Source: Mycobacterium sp. SM1 | GTDB taxonomy: Bacteria > Actinomycetota > Actinomycetes > Mycobacteriales > Mycobacteriaceae | Direction of reading: 5' to 3' | Assembly (NCBI RefSeq): GCF_018361265.1 | Contig: NZ_JAFLNH010000001.1 | Span: forward strand, 744,001 to 808,000 | DNA length: 64,000 nucleotides | In this document: in pieces, positions 36,549 to 45,934 of the stretch | How positions within the stretch are numbered: the first letter of the stretch is position 1 | Layout: the number at the start of each line of letters is the position of its first letter | Notes under the pieces: model-generated | Seen by the model: the letters and a program-made list of their open reading frames with translations, nothing else | What the model was told of the DNA's origin: nothing | The model's database searches: none | Program-made: the position numbers and the translations under genes

Positions 36549-38492
36549 TTAGGGCTTTGCTTCTGGGACTCTCAAGAACCGCCGCGCCACGTTGGCTTCG
36601 GTGGAAGGCCCCGGCTCCCACGACGCGATCCAGGGGCCGGTGCCCTCCGACTGATCGAGTATCCCCTCTTCCAGCCAGATGTAGCGGCCCTCCAGCACAT
36701 CGTGTGCCAGCCGCACATCGGTGCTGTCGGTGTTGGTCCACAACGCGTGAAACAGCGCCTCGACCCGCAGGGCGGCCTGGCGGCAGAACGCGTCGGCCAG
36801 TTCGTGGGCCTGCTCACCCTCGACCGGGTCCGCTGCCCGTTGGGCCTCAGCCCGCACGCACACCGCTGACATGGCAAACAGCTCCGCGCCGATGTCGACA
36901 ATGCGCCCGAGGAAGCCCTGCTTGTGCTCCAAGCCGGCCTGCCAGCGCGCCATCCCAAAGAAGGTGTTACGCGCCAGCTTGCGCGCAGAGCGCTCGACAA
37001 AGCGTAAATGGCTCGCCAATCTGCCGAACTCACGATAGGACGTTGGCCGCTGTCCCTCACCAAAGACCAATTGCGGCAACCATTTCGCATAGAACCCGGT
37101 GGCGCCGACGGCCGCCTTGGCCCGGCGCCGCAGATCAGCTTTGGGGTTGGCCAGATCCCCCGCGGCACTCAGGTGGGCATCGACCGCCTCACGCGCGATG
37201 AGCAACCGCATGATCTCGCTTGAGCCTTCGAAGATGCGGTTGATGCGCAGGTCACGCACCGCCTGCTCCGCCGGCACGGCCCGCTCCCCACGTGCGGCCA
37301 GCGACTCGGCGGTCTCATAGCCCCGGCCGCCGCGGATCTGCACCAGCTCATCTGCGATGACGCAAGCCATCTCGCTGGACCACAATTTCGCCAGGGCCGC
37401 CTCGATGCGAATGTCATTGCGGCCTTCGTCGGCCATCTGGCCGGACAGCTCCAGCACCGCTTCCAGCGCGTAACAGCTCGCGGCGATAAACGCGATCTTG
37501 CGGGCGATCGCCGCGTGTTTGCCGATGGGCTTGCCCCACTGCACCCGTTCCCGCGACCATTCGCGCGCTATTTTCAGCGACCATTTGCCCGATCCGGCTG
37601 CCATCGCGGGAATGGACAGCCGCCCGGCGTTAAGGGTGGTTAGCGCGATCTTGAGGCCGTCGCCCTCCCGGCCGATCAGGTTTTCCCGGGGAACGCGGAC
37701 TTTGTGCAGCCTGGTCACGCCGTTTTCGATACCGCGCAGTCCCATGAACTGGTTGCGCCGCTCCACGGTAATCCCCGGGGAATCCGCTTCGACGACAAAA
37801 GCGCTGATGCCACCCCGGTGCCCGGCACCGCTGGGCACGCGGGCCATGACCACTAGCAGATCGGCGACCACGCCGTTGGTGGTCCACAACTTCACGCCGT
37901 CGAGTTCGTAAGCGGCCCCGTCGTCCACCGGCGTCGCCGTCGACGCCAGCCGTGCCGGGTCCGAGCCCACATCCGGTTCGGTGAGCAAAAAGGCCGATAT
38001 CGCGCCGGCGGCGCATCGGGGCAGGAACTTCCGTTTCTGTTCTTCGGTCCCCGCAAGTTTGAGCGGCTCCGGTACCCCGATCGACTGATGCGCCGACAGC
38101 AGCGCGCCGAGGCTGGGATGAACGGTCGCGACCATCATCAGTGCGCGGTTGTAGGCGACCTGCGACAGGTTCAGGCCGCCGTACTCGGCGGGAATTTTCA
38201 ACCCGAAGCATCCCAGTTCGGCAAAGCCTTTGACGTATTCGTCGGGAATCCGGGCATCGCGCTCGATGACACTGCCGTCGATCGTTTCGAGGAATTCCCG
38301 TAGCTTGCCCAAAAACTCCCGGGTCCGGGCGTCCTCGTGATCGGATGGCCGGGGAAAGGGGTGAATTAACCCCAGCTGGAAACGGCCCAAAAACAGCTCC
38401 TTGGCAAAGGAGGGCTTCTCCCAACCGGTTTCGCGTGACTCCTCGGCCACCGCTCTCGCCTGCTCCGCGGTGACCTGTGCTTGTTGTGCCAT
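36549..38492 (-). CDS. fadE10: Acyl-CoA dehydrogenase FadE10
   Basis: This 647-residue FAD enzyme, orthologous to Rv0873 by sequence and neighbours, would catalyse the first oxidation of acyl-CoA in beta-oxidation. It is longer than typical 380-residue dehydrogenases because of a C-terminal extension, as in other large FadE proteins. Conserved blocks include AEYGGLNLSQVAYNRAL, AISAFLLTEPDVGSDPARLA (the acyl-CoA dehydrogenase signature with flavin contact), LWTTNGVVADLLVVMARV and RIFEGSSEIMRLLIARE (the region before the catalytic Glu in several family members). ATG 38492. It lies 127 bp downstream of cspB on the same strand. It is the first core gene after the IS-rich region. Confidence 0.93.
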   Translation of the reverse strand: MAQQAQVTAEQARAVAEESRETGWEKPSFAKELFLGRFQLGLIHPFPRPSDHEDARTREFLGKLREFLETIDGSVIERDARIPDEYVKGFAELGCFGLKIPAEYGGLNLSQVAYNRALMMVATVHPSLGALLSAHQSIGVPEPLKLAGTEEQKRKFLPRCAAGAISAFLLTEPDVGSDPARLASTATPVDDGAAYELDGVKLWTTNGVVADLLVVMARVPSGAGHRGGISAFVVEADSPGITVERRNQFMGLRGIENGVTRLHKVRVPRENLIGREGDGLKIALTTLNAGRLSIPAMAAGSGKWSLKIAREWSRERVQWGKPIGKHAAIARKIAFIAASCYALEAVLELSGQMADEGRNDIRIEAALAKLWSSEMACVIADELVQIRGGRGYETAESLAARGERAVPAEQAVRDLRINRIFEGSSEIMRLLIAREAVDAHLSAAGDLANPKADLRRRAKAAVGATGFYAKWLPQLVFGEGQRPTSYREFGRLASHLRFVERSARKLARNTFFGMARWQAGLEHKQGFLGRIVDIGAELFAMSAVCVRAEAQRAADPVEGEQAHELADAFCRQAALRVEALFHALWTNTDSTDVRLAHDVLEGRYIWLEEGILDQSEGTGPWIASWEPGPSTEANVARRFLRVPEAKP

Positions 38493-38591
38493 CGGGACAC
38501 TCCCTCGTGTTGGCCGGCCTGTTGCCTCTTAGCCGAGGCTTCAGCTCCCAGTCTGCGCGCTCGCCGGCACACCGGGATGACCCAGCGGCGG

Positions 38592-38629
38592 CGCCGGCCG
38601 CTAGGCATCACGCCGGCCGCTAGGCATCA
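38592..38629. repeat. Perfect 19-bp tandem duplication at the end of cspB
   Basis: CGCCGGCCGCTAGGCATCA occurs twice back to back (38592-38610 and 38611-38629). The second unit contains the cspB stop codon; the first supplies a copy of the same stop region just downstream. It is a probable slippage duplication and could vary in copy number between strains. Confidence 0.85.
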
Positions 38630-39027
38630 AGCTCCCGGGCGACCGCCTTGACCACCTCCGAAACCCGCCTGGCCGTTTTTCGATCCGGGTAGCGGCCCTT
38701 GCGCAGCTCGGGTTGCACCGCGCTCTCCAAGAGCTTGATCATGTCCTCGACCATGCCGTGCAGCTCATCGGGGCTGTGCTTGTGTTCGGCGTGGCCCTCA
38801 CGACGCGCCCGGGCGAGGCTGGGAGGCGGCTCGATCAGCTTGACGCTCAACGCCTGCGGGCCACGGCGACCGGTGGCCACGCCGAATTCGACGCGCTGCC
38901 CCGCTTTGAGCCCCTCGACACCCGGCGGTAACGCCGAAGACCGGATGTAGACGTCTTCGCCGTCCTCTTGGGACAGGAAGCCAAACCCCTTTTCAGGGTC
39001 GTACCACTTCACCTTGCCAGTCGGCAC
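38620..39027 (-). CDS. cspB: Cold-shock-domain protein CspB
   Basis: This 135-residue protein has an N-terminal cold-shock domain ([20 protein letters not shown], with RNP1-like KGFGFL, and [10 protein letters not shown]) and a mycobacterial C-terminal extension ([20 protein letters not shown], ending KAVARELDA). It binds single-stranded nucleic acid and is thought to help RNA folding. The start is taken as GTG 39027 because it gives the length of the M. tuberculosis protein Rv0871 and follows AGGTGAG at a proper distance; GTG 39036 is the alternative. It is followed by fadE10 and divergent from the moaA2 operon. Confidence 0.93.
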   Translation of the reverse strand: MPTGKVKWYDPEKGFGFLSQEDGEDVYIRSSALPPGVEGLKAGQRVEFGVATGRRGPQALSVKLIEPPPSLARARREGHAEHKHSPDELHGMVEDMIKLLESAVQPELRKGRYPDRKTARRVSEVVKAVARELDA

Positions 39028-39181
39028 TGGTCTCACCTGCTTGTCTGACAGACCACTGGGCGGACAACAAAAGGACGCGCCCTACCTGCGCAGGGCGCGA
39101 TAGTGCCGATCCTACCCGGATGGCGGCCCGCCGAGCACCGTTCCGGGTAGTCGGTAGGCTGACGATACGGCTGGAGGAGAT

Positions 39182-39406
39182 ATGCGCCCGATGATGAACG
39201 CCATGTGGCGGCTTTGCGGCGGTTTCGGGGTGGTCATCGGCTACCTGCGCGTGGGGCGTGTCTGCTTCCCGCCCAGCAGCACCGCCCCACCCGGCGCCGG
39301 GGCACCAATCGCGCGGTTCGCTCCATGGCCGGCCCGGCCCACGCCCCGCGGAGCGCTGATCACCGCCGGTACCAGCATGCTCCCCTCCGAACGGGTCCGC
39401 AGATGA
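39182..39406 (+). CDS. Small basic protein upstream of moaA2
   Basis: This 74-residue ORF has a strong ribosome site (GGAGGAG, 39170-39176) and ATG 39182. Its TGA overlaps the moaA2 ATG (ATGA at 39403-39406), so it is almost certainly translated. It begins MRPMMNAMWRLCGGFGVVIG, a moderately hydrophobic N-terminus, then turns Pro/Arg/Ala-rich. It occupies the place of Rv0870c, a predicted membrane protein of about 129 residues in M. tuberculosis, and could be a shortened form. Function unknown; it might mainly couple translation into moaA2. Confidence 0.65.
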   Translation: MRPMMNAMWRLCGGFGVVIGYLRVGRVCFPPSSTAPPGAGAPIARFAPWPARPTPRGALITAGTSMLPSERVRR

Positions 39407-40485
39407 CACTGACCGCCCTCGGTTTGCCGAGGATAGGGCACCACCACGGCGAGGGGGCCGTGCATGGCGCCGTCCCCCCCGCCGGCCCCCTGATAGATGC
39501 TCTCGGGCGGATCGCCACCGACCTGCGGGTGTCGCTGACCGACCGGTGCAACCTGCGGTGCCGGTATTGCATGCCCGCGGAGGGCCTGGAGTGGCTTCCC
39601 GGCGAGCAGTTGCTGCGGCCTGACGAGCTGGCCCGGTTGTTACACATCGCCGTCAGCCGCCTCGGTATCACCAGCGTGCGATTCACCGGCGGCGAGCCGT
39701 TGCTGGCCCGTCACCTCGAAGAGGTGGTAGCGGTAGCGGCGAGCCTGCGGCCGCGCCCGGAGATCTCGCTGACCACCAATGGCCTAGGGCTCGAGCACCG
39801 GGCAGCCGCCCTGGCCGAAGCGGGCCTGGACCGGGTCAACGTGTCGCTGGACACCGTGAGCCGTGAGCACTTCGCGGCCATCACCCGCCGCGACCGGCTA
39901 GCCGATGTGCTGGCGGGTTTGGCGGCCGCCAAGGCCGCCGGTCTGGAGCCGGTCAAGGTGAACGCGGTGCTCGACCCCGCAACGGGCCGAGACGACGTGG
40001 TGCACCTGTTGCGGTTTTGCCTCGAACACGGCTACCAGTTGCGGATCATCGAGCAGATGCCGCTGGACGCCGGGCACCAGTGGCGCCGCGCCGCGGTGCT
40101 GAGCGCCGACGACGTGCTGACGGCACTGCGGGCCCACTTCCACCTCGAGCCGGACCCGGCGCCGCGCGGCTCGGCTCCCGCCCAGCTCTGGCTGGTCGAT
40201 CCGGGCCCGAACGGGCCGGCCGGAAAAGTCGGCGTCATCGCGTCGGTGTCGCACGCGTTCTGCTCGTCCTGTGACCGCACCCGGTTGACGGCCGATGGCC
40301 AGATCCGCAGCTGCCTGTTCGCCACCGAGGAAACCGACCTGCGCGGGCTGTTGCGCGGCGGCGCGGACGACGACGCGATCGAGGCGGCGTGGCGCGCCGC
40401 GATGTGGGGCAAACCTGCGGGGCACGGCATCAACGACCCCGACTTCGTCCAGCCCGACCGCCCGATGAGCGCGATCGGCGGTTGA
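39403..40485 (+). CDS. moaA2: GTP 3',8-cyclase MoaA2 (molybdenum cofactor synthesis)
   Basis: This 360-residue radical-SAM enzyme starts molybdopterin synthesis from GTP, together with MoaC. The N-terminal cluster is C-x3-C-x2-C in TDRCNLRCRYCMP (Cys49, 53, 56). The C-terminal cluster is in HAFCSSCDRTRLTADGQIRS with the following Cys. The protein ends in Gly-Gly as MoaA proteins do. ATG 39403 overlaps the upstream small gene; moaD2 begins 1 bp after its stop. It is the orthologue of Rv0869c by sequence and position. Confidence 0.95.
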   Translation: MTLTALGLPRIGHHHGEGAVHGAVPPAGPLIDALGRIATDLRVSLTDRCNLRCRYCMPAEGLEWLPGEQLLRPDELARLLHIAVSRLGITSVRFTGGEPLLARHLEEVVAVAASLRPRPEISLTTNGLGLEHRAAALAEAGLDRVNVSLDTVSREHFAAITRRDRLADVLAGLAAAKAAGLEPVKVNAVLDPATGRDDVVHLLRFCLEHGYQLRIIEQMPLDAGHQWRRAAVLSADDVLTALRAHFHLEPDPAPRGSAPAQLWLVDPGPNGPAGKVGVIASVSHAFCSSCDRTRLTADGQIRSCLFATEETDLRGLLRGGADDDAIEAAWRAAMWGKPAGHGINDPDFVQPDRPMSAIGG

Positions 40486-40486
40486 G

Positions 40487-40747
40487 GTGTCCGCGGAAAT
40501 CCGGGTCACCGTCCGCTACTTCGCGGCCGCGCGGGCGGCTGCCGGCACCGAAGCGGAAACCGTGACGCTGCCATCCGGGGCCACGCTGGCCGAGCTGGTC
40601 GACGGCCTCGCCCAGCGCAATGCCCGGCTGGCTACGGTGCTTACCCGTTGCTCCTACCTCTGCGACGGAATCGCCGTGCGCGATGACGCGGCACCGCTGC
40701 GCCCCGACGACACCATCGACGTTTTGCCGCCCTTCGCCGGGGGCTAA
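40487..40747 (+). CDS. moaD2: Molybdopterin synthase small subunit MoaD2
   Basis: This 86-residue ubiquitin-like sulfur carrier runs from the GTG at 40487 (MSAEIRVTVRYFAAARAAAG) and ends in the required C-terminal Gly-Gly (PPFAGG) that becomes a thiocarboxylate. It pairs with MoaE2 (41922-42347) to convert precursor Z/cPMP to molybdopterin. It directly follows moaA2 and is probably translated with it. Confidence 0.94.
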   Translation: MSAEIRVTVRYFAAARAAAGTEAETVTLPSGATLAELVDGLAQRNARLATVLTRCSYLCDGIAVRDDAAPLRPDDTIDVLPPFAGG

Positions 40748-40751
40748 AGCA

Positions 40752-40767
40752 TGTGATCTTCGTCACA
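40752..40767. promoter_or_regulatory. Perfect CRP-type palindrome upstream of rpfA
   Basis: TGTGATCTTCGTCACA is an exact TGTGA-N6-TCACA palindrome, the site bound by the mycobacterial cAMP receptor protein (Rv3676/CRP). It starts 4 bp after the moaD2 stop and about 415 bp before the rpfA start. M. tuberculosis rpfA is a known CRP-activated gene with a long leader, so this is its probable activator site here. Confidence 0.8.
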
Positions 40768-40914
40768 TAACGGGAAGATCACGGGCCAGCAACGAACCGA
40801 TTGCGATGCCAAATGACCTGCGGCGATGACCGCCTTTGCTGGCGTTTTCACCGGCCGCAGGCGAACGCCACGCCGAACTCGCCCCGACATGACGACGGCA
40901 TAGTGACCCGCTAG

Positions 40915-41877
<963 letters not shown>

Positions 41878-41921
41878 CGCACCGGTCGGGTGCGCTCGAC
41901 CACACTCCCGTATACGGCGGG

Positions 41922-42347
41922 TCAGGCCGAGCCCACCCATTCGGTGGTCCCGTCGGCGAAGAACTGATGCTTCCACACCGGCAGCCGGGCCTTGATGGCG
42001 TCCACCACACGCGCGCAGGTGTCAAACGCCGCCTGCCGATGGTCGGCGGCGACCGCGGCCACCAGGGCCGCCTCCCCGACCTCCAGGGTGCCGATCCGAT
42101 GACTTGCCGCGATGGCCCGCACACCACAACACCGCTGGGCAATCTCCGCCAGCACCTCGGCCATGACCTGCTCGGCCGACGGATGCGCGCAATACTCCAG
42201 TCGCGCCACCTGCCGCCCGCCGTCGTGGTCGCGGACCACGCCGGCGAACCCGACGACAGCCCCGGCGGCCCGCTGGCTCACCAGTTTTTGGTGCTCGGCG
42301 AGCACGATCGGCTGGTCGGTCACCGTCGCCCGAAGGACCGACGTCAT
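41922..42347 (-). CDS. moaE2: Molybdopterin synthase catalytic subunit MoaE2
   Basis: This 141-residue large subunit of molybdopterin synthase works with MoaD2. Conserved segments are [60 protein letters not shown] and [16 protein letters not shown], the last with the active-site Lys region (WKH). ATG 42347 overlaps the mog stop by 4 bp. It is the last gene of the Rv0863-like-moaC2-mog-moaE2 operon. Confidence 0.95.
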   Translation of the reverse strand: MTSVLRATVTDQPIVLAEHQKLVSQRAAGAVVGFAGVVRDHDGGRQVARLEYCAHPSAEQVMAEVLAEIAQRCCGVRAIAASHRIGTLEVGEAALVAAVAADHRQAAFDTCARVVDAIKARLPVWKHQFFADGTTEWVGSA

Positions 42348-42826
42348 CGTGGGTGATCTTTGCCGGCGAGTTGGTCCAGCGCGTGGTCCAGCACATCGGC
42401 GAGGACCGCAAGGCCGTCACGCACCCCGCCGGGTGACCCGGGCAGGTTGACGATCAGGGTCCGGCCGGCTACCCCACACACCCCGCGCGACAGCACCGCG
42501 GTGGGCACCTTCGGCAAACCCGCACGCCGGATGGCGTCGGCCAGTCCGGGGATCTCGTAGTCCAGCACCGCCATGGTCTGGGCGGGAGTGTCGTCGCTGG
42601 GTGAGATGCCGGTGCCACCGGAAGTGATCACCAGGTCAACTCCGCTGGCAACGGCCTCGCGCAGTGCCCGGCCCACCGGCTCCCCGTCGGCGACCACCTC
42701 CGGCTGTACGGGCGAAAATCCGTGCTGCCCAAGCCATTCCACGATAATCGGGCCACACCGGTCGTCATAGGTCCCCGTCGAAGCGCGAGTGGAGGCGATC
42801 ACGACCCGTGCCGAGCGGGCGCTCAT
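42344..42826 (-). CDS. mog: Molybdopterin adenylyltransferase/binding protein Mog
   Basis: This 160-residue MogA/CinA-like protein would adenylate molybdopterin before Mo insertion. Conserved motifs are [40 protein letters not shown] (substrate-binding TxGGTG) and [23 protein letters not shown] 42826 overlaps the moaC2 stop by 4 bp and gives the length of Rv0865. A longer in-frame upstream reading is antisense-like noise from moaC2. Confidence 0.94.
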   Translation of the reverse strand: MSARSARVVIASTRASTGTYDDRCGPIIVEWLGQHGFSPVQPEVVADGEPVGRALREAVASGVDLVITSGGTGISPSDDTPAQTMAVLDYEIPGLADAIRRAGLPKVPTAVLSRGVCGVAGRTLIVNLPGSPGGVRDGLAVLADVLDHALDQLAGKDHPR

Positions 42827-43326
42827 GGCCGCACCCAGGCTCCGCTGCGTCCGCCCTCCTTGCGCAGCACCCGGATGTCGTCGATACGAGCCGCCGGGTC
42901 GACCGCTTTGATCATGTCGTAGAGCGTGAGGCCCGCGACACCGACCGCGGTCAGGGCCTCCATCTCCACACCGGTGCGGTCGGTGCTGCGCACCGTCGCC
43001 GTGATCTCGATATCGGTCTCGCCGACGGTGAAATCGACGTCGACGCCGGTGAGCGCGAGCTGGTGACACAGCGGGATCAGCTCGCTGGTGCGTTTGGCGG
43101 CCAATATCCCCGCGACCCGGGCGGTGGCCAGCGCGTCGCCCTTGGGCAGACCGGCGGCCGAGATCAGCGACACGACGTGCGCCGACGTGCGCACGACCCC
43201 CGCGGCGACGGCGGTGCGCTTGCTGGCTCCTTTGCCGCTGACATCGACCATGTGCGCCGCCCCCCGCTCATCGAGGTGCGAGAGCGCACCCGTGTCCGGT
43301 TGCGGTGTCACCGAGGCCCTGGGCAT
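42823..43326 (-). CDS. moaC2: Cyclic pyranopterin monophosphate synthase MoaC2
   Basis: This 167-residue enzyme acts after MoaA in forming cPMP. Family motifs are HMVDVSGKGASKRTAVAAGV, LPKGDALATARVAGILAAKR, LIPLCHQLALTGVDVDF and EMEALTAVGVAGLTLYDMIK, the last including the catalytic Lys. The start ATG 43326 (MPRASVTPQPDTGALSHLDE) matches the family length. It is translationally coupled to mog (4-bp overlap) and follows the small Rv0863-like gene by 10 bp. Confidence 0.95.
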   Translation of the reverse strand: MPRASVTPQPDTGALSHLDERGAAHMVDVSGKGASKRTAVAAGVVRTSAHVVSLISAAGLPKGDALATARVAGILAAKRTSELIPLCHQLALTGVDVDFTVGETDIEITATVRSTDRTGVEMEALTAVGVAGLTLYDMIKAVDPAARIDDIRVLRKEGGRSGAWVRP

Positions 43327-43336
43327 CTCGCCAAAC

Positions 43337-43558
43337 CTATCGATTGACGACGGTGACCGGGTGCACGTAGGGCAGTTCGTCGGACGGCAACGGGAACACC
43401 AGGTCACCGTAGGGCGACAGCGCACCGGTCCGGTCGGTTCGCAGTTCGCTCACCGCATGGTCGCTGGGATCCGTCGTCGGCCAGCCATTGTCGATATACC
43501 TGGTCTTATGCGCTTTGTTCTCGGCGTTGTCGGTCACGGCTCCATTCTGACAGGTCAT
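43337..43558 (-). CDS. Small conserved mycobacterial protein (Rv0863-like)
   Basis: This small soluble protein of 73 residues from ATG 43558, or 66 from GTG 43537, has no known domain. Its core is [20 protein letters not shown], then [20 protein letters not shown] and [11 protein letters not shown]. It closely resembles Rv0863 in sequence and place. It is the first gene of the moaC2-mog-moaE2 operon and divergent from the large Rv0862c-like gene. Function unknown; the operon suggests some link to molybdenum cofactor use. Confidence 0.82.
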   Translation of the reverse strand: MTCQNGAVTDNAENKAHKTRYIDNGWPTTDPSDHAVSELRTDRTGALSPYGDLVFPLPSDELPYVHPVTVVNR

Positions 43559-43602
43559 GGGCGGCGGTGCTGCTTGCCGTCGTGCCCGTACGCTGGTCGG
43601 CG

Positions 43603-45864
43603 ATGACCGAACACACCCCGGACATCCCGCTGGGGTCCTGGCTGGCCGACTTGCCCGACCAGCGGCTGGTGCGTCTGCTGGAGTTGCGGCCCGATCTCGC
43701 CCAGCCAGCGCCGGGCAGTATCGCAGCGCTTGCCGCGCGCGCGCAGGCCCGGCAATCGATTAGGGCGGCTACCGATGACCTCGACTTCCTGCGGCTGGCG
43801 CTGCTCGATGCGCTGCTGGTGCTGCACGCCGACACCGCCCCGGTGCCGGTCGCCAAGCTGCTGGCGCTGATCGGCCGGCGCGCCCCGGAGAGCGAGGTCC
43901 TCGGGGCGCTGGATGACCTTAAGGACCGCGCCCTGGTGTGGGGAGATCCCCAGCTTCGGGTGGCCGCCGACGCGGCCGCGGGCCTGCCGTGGCATCCGGG
44001 GCAAGTGACCCTGGAGGACGACTCCCAGACCGGCGAGCAGATCGGAAGGCTGATCGCAGAGCTCGATGATCAAGAACTCGCCGTGCTTGACAAACTGCGG
44101 GACGGGTCGCCGCTGGGACGCACCCGCGATGCCGCGCCCGGGGCGCCGCCGGACCGCCCGGTGCCGCGGTTGCTGGCTAAAGGGTTGTTGCGGCGAATCG
44201 ATGCCGAGACGGTGATCGTGCCCCGCCTGGTTGGGCACGTGCTGCGCGGCCAGGAACCCGGCCCGACGCAGCTCAGCGCGCCCGATCCGGTAGTTGTCAG
44301 GACCACCCAAGCCGACGTCGACGCCGCGGCGGCCGGGGCCGTCATCGATCTGCTGCGCGAGCTCGACGTGGTGCTGGAAAACCTGGGCGCCGCACCGGTT
44401 GCAGCGCTGCGAAGCGGCGGGCTGGGGGTGCGTGAGGTCAGGCGGCTGGCGAAGGCAATCGGTATCGGCGACGCGCGGCTGGGGCTCATCCTGGAGGTCG
44501 CGGCCGCTGCCGGCCTGATCGCCTGCGGCACACCCGATCCGCGACCACTCGACGGCCGGCGCCTTGAGGAGTCCTATTGGGCGCCGACGGTGGCCGCCGA
44601 CCGCTTCGCCGAGGCGCCCACCGCCGACCGCTGGCGGCTGCTGGCCCGCGCCTGGCTGGATCTGCCGGCTCGGCCGGGGTTGATCGGCACTCGCGGTCCT
44701 GACGCCAAACCCTATGGCGCGCTGTCAGATTCGGTATATTCGACGGCGGCTCCCTTAGACCGCCGGCTGCTTTTAAGCATGCTCGCCGAACTGCCGGCGG
44801 GGGTTGGTGTCGACACCATCTCAGCGTCGAAGGCGCTGGTGTGGCGGCGGCCGCGCTGGTCGGCGCGGCTGCAGCCCGGACCGGTAGCCGATCTGCTGGA
44901 CGAGGCGCATCGCCTGGGATTGGTGGGGCGCGGGGCTATCAGCACGCCCGGGCGCGCGTTGCTGGCCGACGACAGCGACGACGCTGCCGTCACGGCGATG
45001 GCACAAGCCCTGCCTAGGCCGATCACGCACTTTTTGGTGCAGGCCGACCTGACGGTCGTGGTTCCCGGTCCGCTGGAGCGTCGGGTGGCCCAGGAGCTGG
45101 CCGCTGTCGCCACCGTTGAATCGGCTGGCACCGCGATGGTGTACCGAGTTAGCGAGCAGTCGATCCGGCACGCCCTGGATATCGGCAAGACCGCCGAATC
45201 CCTTCATGCGCTTTTCGAGAGGCATTCCAAAACACCGGTGCCGCAAGGGCTTACCTACCTCATTGATGATGTGGCACGTCGCCATGGGCAGCTTCGGATC
45301 GGCGCGGTGGCATCGTTTGTGCGATGTGACGACCCGGCACTGCTGGCCGCCGCGGTCACCTCCCTGACCGAACGGCTGCACCTGCGGGTCTTGGCGCCAA
45401 CGGTGGCGGTGTCTCCCGCGCCGGTCGCCGAGGTGCTCGGCGCGCTGCGCGGCGCAGGCTTTGCCCCCGCCGCCGAGGACTCCTCGGGCGCCATCGTCGA
45501 CATCCGGAGTCGGGGAGCCCGGATAACCACACCGCAGCGCCGCCGCGCGCCCCGGTTGACGCCACGCCCGAGCCGTGAAGCCCTAAGCGCAATCGTCGCG
45601 GTTCTGCGCAGGGTGTCCGCCGCGCCTTTGGCCGATAGGCACGTTGACGCAACGGTCGCGATGTCGCGGTTGCAGCGGGCCGCGCGTCACCAGGCCACGC
45701 TGGTGATCGGCTACGTGGATAGCGCGGGTGTGCCCACCCAGCGGGCGGTCGCGCCGATCACCCTGCACGGCGGCCAGTTGGTCGCCTTCGATTTGACCTC
45801 CGGGCGGCTGCGTGATTTCGCCATCCATCGCATCACCTCAGTGGTGCCGGCCGACGACGGATAA
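43603..45864 (+). CDS. Helicase-associated XPB/Ssl2-like protein (Rv0862c-like)
   Basis: This large protein of 753 residues is orthologous to Rv0862c (756 aa). It has no P-loop; the N-terminal part ([20 protein letters not shown], then [20 protein letters not shown]) consists of winged-helix-like repeats. The C-terminal part (residues about 480-600, with [20 protein letters not shown] and [20 protein letters not shown]) matches the helicase XPB/Ssl2 N-terminal-type domain. A WYL-like segment ends it. Start ATG 43603. It lies just upstream of ercc3, also on the plus strand, so a partner role in DNA repair or remodelling is a fair inference. Confidence 0.85.
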   Translation: MTEHTPDIPLGSWLADLPDQRLVRLLELRPDLAQPAPGSIAALAARAQARQSIRAATDDLDFLRLALLDALLVLHADTAPVPVAKLLALIGRRAPESEVLGALDDLKDRALVWGDPQLRVAADAAAGLPWHPGQVTLEDDSQTGEQIGRLIAELDDQELAVLDKLRDGSPLGRTRDAAPGAPPDRPVPRLLAKGLLRRIDAETVIVPRLVGHVLRGQEPGPTQLSAPDPVVVRTTQADVDAAAAGAVIDLLRELDVVLENLGAAPVAALRSGGLGVREVRRLAKAIGIGDARLGLILEVAAAAGLIACGTPDPRPLDGRRLEESYWAPTVAADRFAEAPTADRWRLLARAWLDLPARPGLIGTRGPDAKPYGALSDSVYSTAAPLDRRLLLSMLAELPAGVGVDTISASKALVWRRPRWSARLQPGPVADLLDEAHRLGLVGRGAISTPGRALLADDSDDAAVTAMAQALPRPITHFLVQADLTVVVPGPLERRVAQELAAVATVESAGTAMVYRVSEQSIRHALDIGKTAESLHALFERHSKTPVPQGLTYLIDDVARRHGQLRIGAVASFVRCDDPALLAAAVTSLTERLHLRVLAPTVAVSPAPVAEVLGALRGAGFAPAAEDSSGAIVDIRSRGARITTPQRRRAPRLTPRPSREALSAIVAVLRRVSAAPLADRHVDATVAMSRLQRAARHQATLVIGYVDSAGVPTQRAVAPITLHGGQLVAFDLTSGRLRDFAIHRITSVVPADDG

Positions 45865-45934
45865 TCGGCTTTATGGACACACAGCGCAGCGATGAGGCGG
45901 GGGCATCTCCCGCGCGCGGGGAAGAGCGGCGCGG

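Noticed and set aside
36557..37201. Long open frame on the plus strand opposite fadE10
   Set aside because: Arg/Pro/Ala-rich translation typical of shadow frames; fadE10 is clearly coded on the other strand.
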